64,000 nt of DNA, taken from contig NC_053397.1 in the NCBI RefSeq assembly GCF_905171765.1, positions 8,127,677 to 8,191,676 on the forward strand, in the 5' to 3' direction. Below the pieces are notes generated by a model. The model was given only the letters and a program-made list of their open reading frames with translations. It made no database searches and was not told the DNA's origin. Made by a program: the position numbers and the translations under genes. This document shows, piece by piece, positions 55,601-64,000 of the stretch (positions are counted from its first letter, which is position 1; each line of letters begins with the position of its first letter). This DNA is from Bufo bufo. Lineage: Eukaryota > Chordata > Amphibia > Anura > Bufonidae.

Positions 55601-57177
55601 AGCTGCCAGCTTGGAATAAATCTAGCAGAGCAATTGGAGCAATGAATGTGGAGATCTCTGGATCCATGTGGTTCTAGCTTTGATAGAAAGAGATTATCAT
55701 TTACTATATGATGTCTGATTAAAATTTTTACATTAATCATGGGATAACCCCTTTAAAAAGAACTCCACTGTATTATGCCTAACATAGAGACTGAAGGGGT
55801 GGAGCATGACTTCACTTTTTGCTGATCCTTGTGTCATGCTCCTCCCCTTCAGACCCTGCACTAGGTATAACATCCCTGGAGTGATGCTTGAAGCAAGGGT
55901 CCCATTCACTCTCTCTACCGCTCCAGCGTTTCCTCCCAGCATTATGGTCCCATTGTTCAGTTTGTCGTTTTCCCTTGGACTTCGCTACAAAAGGCTCAAA
56001 AACCGTTACTGCCATTGCCAGTGCTAACCTGCAGAGGGCACTATTTCCTATACAGACTCCAGGGCAGCCATTGGGTTCAGAACCAACCAGGGCAACATGT
56101 ACATGGGGTGTGGATAGTTTTCTGCAGCTTCCAAAAATTTCCAGGAGGCGCCATAGAGGCACATAAACGGAGCTTACAACATAACATAGATTCATCACCT
56201 CTGTGGACTTGGACTAGGTGGTGAGAATTCAAGAACCATAGTAAGGACTGACACATCAGCATAGCAGTAGAAGACATGGAGGGTTGTAACCTGACATTAT
56301 GATTGCTATGGAAAGCTGGGTGACAAGCGGTGTGGAAGCGGCAGAAGCCATTGTGATATTACAGGAATTTATCATGTCATTTGTCTTATTAGCAGGAGTA
56401 AGTAATGGATTTATCTGCCGCCCTGCAGAGTGCCCGCTCTGTCTGATGTGAGCCCAGCTGGCATCTCTCTGCACACATTCACAGATGGCCGGGCGCAGTG
56501 TAGTCCTAGCTGCCCCTGCCTCGGGCACTGCCATAGGGGGGGAAATATCGCTGTGCTGTAATCCTATCAGGTAAGTCGCTTCATCTATTGTTGGTTGATA
56601 CAATGTATCAGAATGAACACAGACCGCTGTGACCTGGTGGCGGCCCGGGGAGTCACACGACAGCGCGGCAGCGGTTATCACGCCCTGGCACACTTGCACA
56701 GAGGATGGAGCAGGGAGTCTCGCAGAAGAGCGGAGTGACATATGCTATCTCAGGGCGGCAGCAGGGTTCACATGTCTCCGAATCAGGAATCACAGGACAG
56801 AGACAAGGAAGGAGCGCGTTCCGATAAGACGCCTTCATTTTACATCGAGCAGAAGCCGCAGTCTATAGAAAGAGCAAGTTATGTTCTCACTTTTCTCTAT
56901 TTTTAAGATCTCTGCTTGCTGTTGGTCAGGGCAAACATCCAGAGGCGGAAAACGCATAGGCCTAAACCTGCTCATACCTGAGGGTTTGTTAAATTGTATC
57001 CAGTGGAGAGCAGCGTCGGACTGGCCCACCAGGGTACCGGAGGATCCCCCCGAGGGCCCAGGCTCTGATACCACAGCGGACCCCAAAGGACCAGTAGAAA
57101 TAAACCCATTTGTAGCTGCCTTTGAATCTAATACAATCCACTAGGATCTATTCCTTTGCATCAAAACCTATAAGATT
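55601..57177. other. unassigned DNA and interspersed repeat fragments
   Basis: No gene. ATGGAAAGCTGGGTGACA near 56310 is another copy of the dispersed hairpin-arm motif. GCGTCGGACTGGCCCACCAG near 57010 resembles a widespread amphibian interspersed repeat. Confidence 0.45.
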
Positions 57178-57318
57178 TCATAGAAACCTAGAATGTGTCG
57201 GCAGATAAGAACCGTGTGGCCCATCTAGTCTGCCCAATATACTGAATACTATGGATAGCCCCCGGCCCTATCTTATATGAAGGATGGCCTTATGCCTATC
57301 CCATGCATGCTTAATTGC
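57178..57318 (-). pseudogene. CR1-type LINE 3' end fragment, minus strand
   Basis: The reverse complement of this stretch (AGAACCGTGTGGCCCATCTA; AAGGATGGCCTTATGCCTAT) matches the 3' end of the element at 54076-54415, covering the last coding residues and the 3' UTR. Strongly truncated. Confidence 0.85.
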
Positions 57319-58564
57319 TTCATTGATAATAAACCGGCTGAGCCCCAGGAATAATTTCCTCATGTGGGTCCAAGGAACAAATCTTTCCCCTGTCCTCATA
57401 GATTGTTACAATGTATCAGTCTGGAAGTCCAGGATGTCTAGACTGGATATAATTGCAACAAACACTCACCTGTGAGAAGAGTTTCAGCCGCTGGATTTAT
57501 AAAAAGTCACTGAAATGAAGCAGAGATAGTGAAAATTGAAACACAAAATATGTGTTAAATGCAAAACAAAAGTTTTCTTCTGTGCCTTTCCATACTTCCA
57601 GTCCCAAAAGCACTAAGGAGACAATGTAATGCCCATCCTGAGCTTCCTGGTGTATATACACAATTGCATAAAGACTGTGAGGCCACTCAGGCTGTTTGGA
57701 AATCTGGGTGATGCAGGTCACTGGCATCTGTCATTCAGTATAGGTTAATGGTGTGATGACCGGGGCAGGGGGGTGGCGGTAGATATCATGGGGGGCTCTG
57801 TTTTGAGATATGTACTTTGCCCTCTGTCATGGGTTGTGATTTTGGGACGCCGTCACACGATACAGATTTTATTGCAGAAATTTCCGAGACTAAAAATCAG
57901 TTCTATTACCTGAATGGGGCTTGCGGAAATCCATGTGATTGCTGCCCCACTCAAATGAATGGAACTGACCTAGAATCTGCAGGGTGTGAGAGCACCCTTA
58001 TAAGTCCCTGGGATGCTGAGGCGTCTCCTTGTCTTCTGGTTTCTGCAGAACATTGCAGCAGATGGACTCTTTGAATGGACTCTTGCTTGTTTCCTGTGTT
58101 TGTTGATGATTTGTGCTCCGGAGGACATTGTTCTGCTCCTTGATTTTCTATGGGCCTTTCTGCTCTCTGCATTATTAGTAGCACAGACAGATCCAGCCCT
58201 CAGAGCTGTAATCTTCTGCACAAATCTCCTGTGATTGTTCTCTCGGTGAGAATCCAGCAGACAGATGGCGGTTATAGACTCTACCTGCTCTACTTCTACA
58301 GCAGGTGAACTCTAGAGTCATCCGCAGCCAGACGGATGATTAATAACTGTGACAAGACGTATCCTGCAGATCAGCACTGGGGAATAACAAGTCCATACAC
58401 AATCTATAGGGGCAGCATGACTGCAGTGTGGGGAATGGGGCCACATGACAATCACAACCATTACTTATTAGAAATCATGTGCTGAAGGTAAGAGGTGCGC
58501 AGGTCGTTAGGACATTTAGAGGGAACGTCCACATATGTTTATGTATATAATTATAACACAATTG
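57319..58564. other. unassigned DNA, no gene seen
   Basis: No recognisable domain in the short frames. ATCCTGAGCTTCCTGG near 57634 also occurs near 46541, so part is an interspersed repeat. Confidence 0.45.
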
Positions 58565-60008
58565 TGCAGTCACTGTGTACATACATTGCATTCATTTTCC
58601 TGTACTGATCCTGAGTTACATCCTGTATTATACTCCAGAGCTGCACTCACTATTCTGCTGGTGCAGTCACTGTGTACATACATTACTTATCCTGTACTGA
58701 TCCTGAGTTACATCCTGTATTATACTCCAGAGCTGCACTCACTCTTCTGCTGGTGCAGTCACTGTGTACATACATTACATCACTTATCCTGTATTGATCC
58801 TGAGTTACATCCTGTATTATACTCCAGAGCTGCACTCACTATTCTGCTGGTGCAGTCACTGTGTACATACATTACTTATCCTGTACTGCCCCTGAGTTAC
58901 ATCCTGTATTATACTCCAGAGCTGCACTCACTATTCTGCTGGTGCAGTCACTGTGTACATACATTACTTATCCTGTACTGATCCTGAGTTTCATCCTGTA
59001 TTATACTCCAGAGCTGCACTCACTATTCTGCTGGTGCAGTCACTGTTCACATACATTACATCACTTATCCTGTACTGATCCTGAGTTACATCCTGTATTA
59101 TACTCCAGAGCTTCACTCACTATTCTGCTGGTGTAGTCACTGTGTACATACATTACTTATCCTGTACTGATCCTGAGTTACATCCTGTATTATACTCCAG
59201 AGCTGCACTCACTCTTCTGCTGGTGCAGTCACTGTGTACATACATTACTTATCCTGTACTGATCCTGAGTTGCATCCTGTATTATACTCCCGAGCTGCAC
59301 TCACTGTTCTGCTGGTGGAGTCACTGTGTACATACATTACTTATCCTGTACTGATCCTGAGTTGCATCCTGTATTATACTCCAGAGCTGCACTCACTATT
59401 CTGCTGGTGGAGTCACTGTGTACATACATTACTTATCCTGTACTGATCCTGAGTTACATCCTGTATTATACTCCAGAGCTGCACTCACTATTCTGCTGGT
59501 GCAGTCACTGTGCACATACATTACTTATCCTGTACTGATCCTGAGTTACATCCTGTATTATACTCCAGAGCAGCACTCACTATTCTGCTGGTGCAGTCAC
59601 TGTGTACATACATTACTTATACTGTACTGATCCTGAGTTCATCCTGTATTATACTCCAGAGCTGCACTCACTATTCTGCTGGTGCAGTCACTGTGTACAT
59701 ACATTACTTATCCTGTACTAATCCCTGAGTTACATCCTGTATTATACTCCAGAGCTGCACTCACTATTCTGCAGGTGCAGTCACTATGTACATACATTAC
59801 TTATCCTGTACTGATCCTGAGTTACATCCTGTATTATACCCCAGAGCTGCACTCACTATTCTGCTGGTGCAGTCACTGTGCACATACATTACATTACTTA
59901 TCCTGTACTGATCCTGAGTTACATCCTGTATTATACTCCAGAGCTGCACTCACTATTCTGCTGGTGCAGTCACTGTGCACATACATTACATTACTTATCC
60001 TGTACTGC
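58565..60008 (+). repeat. 92-bp satellite, array 2 (inverse of array 1)
   Basis: About 15.7 units of the reverse complement of the unit at 25478-26283 (CAGTCACTGTGTACATACAT, TACTTATCCTGTACTGATCC, TGAGTTACATCCTGTATTAT). A few units carry ACATTACATCACTTATCC insertions. Regular 70-codon frames are artefacts. Confidence 0.97.
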
Positions 60009-62023
60009 GCCGAGTTCAATAACAGCTCCAGCTCTGCTACATCTGCGGCACGCATGAGACATACAATCTCCATATAAACCTCAGCGCTACCTGCAGCCCC
60101 GGCTCAGGGCTAAGAAAACATAAGCAGATTGTTCAGCACCGCGGAGACGCCGATTACTCAGGGAAGGCAGATTTTAATTAGGGTGAAGATTTTCTAATTA
60201 TGGTTTATGTTTCTGTAATCATCTCAATAAATAAGGTGAAAAGTTCTTTGTTTCTGGAGAAAAGTCTTAGATTTAATTGTGACCTTTAATCACAATTACA
60301 CCCAAAAAAAAGGTCCAACCCTGGTAATTATCTTTTTAAAGGGCCGGTAACTGTAAAGTGAGCATCTCATATGAGCTGGCGACATAGGCGGAATAGAGTA
60401 GTAATCATGGGGGGCAGGGACGATCCTGCACTTCTGGCCGCTCGCACCCTGGAAGATCTCTGGGGTCCTCCTTTCTTCAGCCTGAAGTAGATGATAACAG
60501 AGAACAATATCTTCCATTCTCCGCTTCTACTGTCGGCCTCTCCATAGCTGAAGATGGCTGATAAGAGAAAGCAATAGACCGTATGACCAAGTCACCCCGT
60601 CCACCATGACGCCTTCCTATGGTGAGTTTAGGGTAGAATGGATGTTCCCCCATGACCACCTCTGAGTGATGCCGGGCCCCTATCTCTTGGGCCCCATGTC
60701 AGCAGTGCAGGTTTCAGCTCTGCTACATCCCTCAGGCTGAATTGTTGCATCGGGTGTGGGAAGAGCTGTCGAAGCATTTCCCGTTGCAGTCGATCGCGGA
60801 CCCCGTACAGAAGGCGTTCCGGAGCTTTCATGTAGAAAAAGCACCAAATTCTAGTTACCTAGTTACCGTACACAATGGCGCCGACGACCCGTAGGAGAGG
60901 CTGATTGTGGCTTGTGTGCTCAGGATTTGCATTTTCCTAATCATTTAGATTGCTGATTCACTGACTAAATGGGGGCAGAAGGAAAACCTTATTATACCAC
61001 CCCCCGCCGCGTCCGCCGCTGTAATCAGCATCCCTCTATATATATAGCATTAGGGTAATTAAAGGCTCCTAATTTCTTTCTCATTATCCTGCCATTCTGG
61101 ACCATAAAGCTTCTATTCCAGGTGAGGAGGCCGTCTGTGCGGGGGAAGGGAAGCGACTACTTCTCTGGACACCACAAGAGCAGCTGTCAACTTTTTTGAA
61201 CTCCCGGCCCCGGCCCTCATCCCATCCCGCAATGAACCAATTTAAAGTCCAGGCGTTACCATGTGAGACTCATAATAGGGGGGGAACAAGTGGCCTGAAA
61301 CGCCCGGACCCCGGAATATGTATCGAACCCCCCCCCCCCACCACCATCATTTGCTATTAGTATTGCTGCTGTCTCGTGCTCCAGAGCCTGGCTGTGACTA
61401 TCACACAAGGTTGTCAGGACATGCTGGGGGTTGTAGTCTCACACTATATAGTGCCACTGGTGGAAGGACAGGCAGGAATCTCTTTCAGCTCTGGAAAGCT
61501 GGGTGGCCACCCAGGTAATGGTCACCATTTTTACATAGAAAAAAATTAATTTCAAGGTGACTCAAGGACATCGCTGAGCCTTAAAAAAACGGGCTAATCT
61601 CTACTCACAGACCGCCATCCCCTGCCTTATAATAGCCGACTGTGCGCTGCGGACAGAACCAGCCCATAGAGATTAACACACGTGAACCGTTTCCGGAGCA
61701 GAAGACGCCGAGGTATTCCATATTATCCTTCAGGATGCAGCCCCCCTCCCCCGTAACACATGTACAAGAAAGATACAATGTAATCATCAGATCAAACCTA
61801 ATCCATAACATCCCCTCTGAGCTCCCAGTCTCCTGCCTGGATGATACAATGTATCCTTCTCCCCGGGAACAGACATTACAGGGTTAATGAAACTGGACCT
61901 GTACTGGAATTGATGGTGTGCATTTACCCTACATGAGATGATGAGAGCGCGCTCCTAGATAAGTGGCGGTGTTACCAGCCCGGCGGTAATATGGACTAGG
62001 ACTGCAATGTGTAAAGTCTTTTT
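60009..62023. other. unassigned DNA, possible conserved elements
   Basis: No gene recognised. The parts 60165-60300 (CAGATTTTAATTAGGGTG, GATTTTCTAATTATGG, CTTTAATCACAATTACAC) and 61040-61110 (GGGTAATTAAAGGCTCC, CTAATTTCTTTCTCATTATC) are AT-rich with TAATTA words and could be conserved non-coding elements. A poly(C) run is at 61329-61339. CTGGAAAGCTGGGTGGCC near 61492 is another dispersed motif copy. Confidence 0.4.
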
Positions 62024-62330
62024 AGGGCTCATGCACATGAATGAATTTTTGTTCTCTATCCGATCTGCATTTTTCGGGGATCAGATTCAGACCCATTCAC
62101 CTCAATAGGGCCGCAAAAGATGCGTACAGCAGCCGTATGTCCGTTCCGTGGCCCCACCAAAAAATAGAACATGTCCTATTCTTGTCTGTTTTATGGACAA
62201 GGATAGGACTGTTGTATACCCGCCAGGTTGTTCCGTAAAATGTGGAACGTACATGGTCGGTATCCGTGTTTTGTGGATCCTCAATTTGCGGACCGTAAAA
62301 CAGGCTATGATCATGTGCATGATGAGCCCT
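62024..62330. mobile_element. foldback/MITE-like element, family M2
   Basis: Left AGGGCTCATGCACATGAATG, right TCATGTGCATGATGAGCCCT. The interior has AACATGTCCTATTCTTGTCT and TATGGACAAGGATAGG dyads as in other M2 copies. Confidence 0.82.
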
Positions 62331-62489
62331 TATAATGCAAGAAAAGGTGTCTCAGTAAATAGGAAATAATCCGCAGCTTAAAGCTAACAACCAAAGGAAA
62401 TGTATCAATAATGTTTAGTGTTTCAAATGCAATAATAAATATTGGGGATGCAAATCCTAATCCAGTGCATGGCCCTTTAAATCTGAGGC

Positions 62490-62951
62490 ATAATGCGGGC
62501 CGCAACACATGGGCGCCGTTCCGTGGGCATTCCGCATCACGGATGCGGACCCATTCACTTGAATGGGTCCACAAATCCGGAGATGCGGAATGGTGCGGAA
62601 CGGAACCACGGAACAGAACCCTACGGAAGCACTACGGAGTGCTTCCGTGGGGTTTCATACCGTACTTCTGTTCCGCAAAAAGATAGAACATGTCCTATCT
62701 TTTTGCGCAACGGCCGGATCGCGGACCCATTCAAGTGAAGCATGTGCAGACCTTTAAAAATGTGAAAAAAATAAATACCGGATGCGTTTTTTTTTTCGGA
62801 TGACACCGGAGAGACGGATCCGATATTTCAATACATTTGTCAGACAGATCCGGATCCGGAAACAAATGGTATCCGTTTGCACACAGATTTCGGGATCCGG
62901 CAGGCAGCTCCGGCAAAGGATTCCTCTAATGCTAGTGTGAAAGTGCCCTAA
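62490..62951. mobile_element. composite of truncated foldback elements
   Basis: 62490-62755 carries M2-like internal dyads (CGGACCCATTCACTTGAATGGG; GAACATGTCCTATCTTTTTG) without clear ends. 62756-62951 matches the right half of the M1 element at 652-1111 (GAGACGGATCCGATATTTCA, then ATACATTTGTCAGACAGATC) and ends with the M1 terminus CTAGTGTGAAAGTGCCCT. Confidence 0.65.
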
Positions 62952-63180
62952 AGGGGTATTCCAGCCCTGGGGCTGCACATGCTGTGATAAATAGCAGAGG
63001 TTATACTCACCGCTCCTCCAGTGCTGCAGTTATGGGTCCCTGCTGCACCCCACTTCTCGGCTGGGAATGCTGCTCCCCAATCACTAGCTGCAGCCATGAG
63101 CGGCCTCAGCCTTTTACACACTGTATGGACAGGAGTATTGGGCCACACACGGCATAGCACCCAGCCCCGGCCGTGCGATT
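62952..63180. repeat. interspersed repeat fragment
   Basis: AAAGGGGTATTCCAGCCCTG, then GTTATACTCACCGCTCCTCC, has the look of a high-copy amphibian repeat. No coding content. Confidence 0.45.
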
Positions 63181-63189
63181 GTCCTTACA

Positions 63190-63455
63190 GACATTGGTGA
63201 CAGAATGGCTCGTTGCAAAGAGCTCCCTGAATTCCAGCATGGTCCTGTAATAGGACCTCACTGCTGCCACAAGTCACTTCCTGACATGTCTTCCCTGCTA
63301 GATATTCCTCCATCACCTGTGAGTGGTATTATTGTGAAGTGGAAGGTACCACAGCAACTCAGCCACGAGCGGGGTCACCGAGTGCTGAGGAGCAAGTGCA
63401 TAAAAGTCACCACCTCCTCTGCCATTAACTTCAGGACAAAAACTGTGCTGTGACG
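63190..63455 (+). pseudogene. Tc1-like transposase, N-terminal fragment
   Basis: ATG at 63205 begins MARCKELPEFQ, followed by SSLLDIPPSPVSGIIVKWK and an SHERGHRVLRS stretch. This is the paired helix-turn-helix DNA-binding region of a Tc1-like transposase of a family different from that at 12235. The catalytic domain is missing. Ends with a stop at about 63453. Confidence 0.75.
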
Positions 63456-64000
63456 GTCAGGAAATGAAGGAGATTGGCTGAGCGTGGAAGAATCTAATAG
63501 ACTCCTTGATTTCTCTTGATTCAGTGTTGATAGGGTTAATGGCCACTTCCCTTTTCTCAGCTGTTGCTCAGTGGTCATCACTTATACCCTTTATAGTCTG
63601 ACCCTACTCTTCTGACTATGCGGTAGATAGCTTCATTTGGGTTTGGCTGAGCTGGTGTGAGGTCGTCTCTGGTGTTCCTGCTCGTCCGTCTCTACAGAAG
63701 TGTCGCGTTTGTTTGTGTTTGTTATATTCCCTGTTGTTTGTATCTGGGTCTGAGACAGAGACTTCCATTCATCCATCTGGGGAGGAATGGGTTGTCCAGT
63801 GGCGTACATACAGGGGTCGCAGGGGTCGCAGTTGCGACCGGGCCCGGCACTCCAGGGGGCCCGGCCGCCTGTTGACCCCTGGCCCCTGCAGTAGTGCCAC
63901 TCAGACTCAGGTGTGGGCCCGCGGCAGCAGTGGCGGCAGGTGACAGGGAGATGAACGCTTCCATTGTGGAAGCGCTCATCTCCATAGTGATCTGTATCGC
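63456..64000. other. unassigned DNA; interspersed repeat at right edge
   Basis: No gene seen. From about 63798 (CCAGTGGCGTACATACAGGG, then GTCGCAGGGGTCGCAGTTGC) the sequence resembles a common frog interspersed repeat that continues past the window edge. Confidence 0.45.

Noticed and set aside
54575..55740. Three overlapping minus-strand frames of 332-376 codons
   Set aside because: All three frames are open through the same 72-bp repeat; low-complexity Ser/Leu-rich peptides without domains.

Overview
The window looks like repeat-rich, gene-poor intergenic DNA from a vertebrate, most likely an anuran amphibian. This rests on an L1-clade LINE, a Ngaro-type tyrosine-recombinase retrotransposon, several Tc1/mariner DNA transposons, a CR1-type LINE tail and dense families of short foldback (MITE-like) elements of a kind I associate with frog genomes. 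I found no host protein-coding gene, rRNA gene or intact tRNA gene. Long reading frames outside the transposons come almost entirely from tandem repeats whose period is a multiple of three or that lack stops. The species call is inference.

Layout. 0.65-1.1 kb: a foldback element. 1.2-9.8 kb: a 35-bp minisatellite split by a nearly full-length L1 (2290-8061) with damaged ORF1 and ORF2. 9.8-16.3 kb: single-copy DNA, a 544-bp direct duplication, a 37-bp minisatellite, a fossil Tc1-like transposase and a Tc1 element with both ends (12235-13822). 16.3-20.4 kb: 32-bp and 28-bp minisatellites around a roughly 1-kb palindrome whose outer ends carry tRNA-like modules. 20.9-25.4 kb: a decayed Tc1/mariner-like element, then a second copy of the Tc1 family that has taken two insertions, one of them LTR-like. 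25.5-26.3 kb: a 92-bp satellite array, repeated in the opposite orientation at 58.6-60.0 kb.

27.2-37.3 kb: a 45-bp minisatellite split by a complete Ngaro-type element on the minus strand (29004-35659) with gag, RT-RNase H and tyrosine recombinase frames, split direct repeats, and an insertion junction without target-site duplication. 37.5-38.7 kb: a foldback element interrupted by a 960-bp LTR-like sequence with a 5-bp target duplication. 39.4-41.9 kb: a 72-bp minisatellite with an 864-bp higher-order duplication. 42.2-44.2 kb: a mariner remnant broken up by foldback elements.

45-64 kb: mostly unassigned DNA and foldback elements, plus three notable items: a minisatellite at 49.3-51.0 kb whose unit contains a close match to the CTCF core motif (about 30 copies, all in one orientation), a CR1 tail at 54.1 kb and a 72-bp array carrying GC/CACCC boxes at 54.6-55.6 kb.

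The elements give a readable insertion history, because tandem arrays act as known target sequence: L1 shows an 18-bp duplication and Ngaro shows none, as expected from their different integration chemistries. The best candidates for unrecognised biology are the CTCF-motif minisatellite, the expression strategy of the Ngaro element (in-frame UGA between gag and pol; recombinase frame without ATG that opens at an acceptor-like site), and the tRNA-ended palindrome. All motif and family calls come from reading the sequence; no database search was run.
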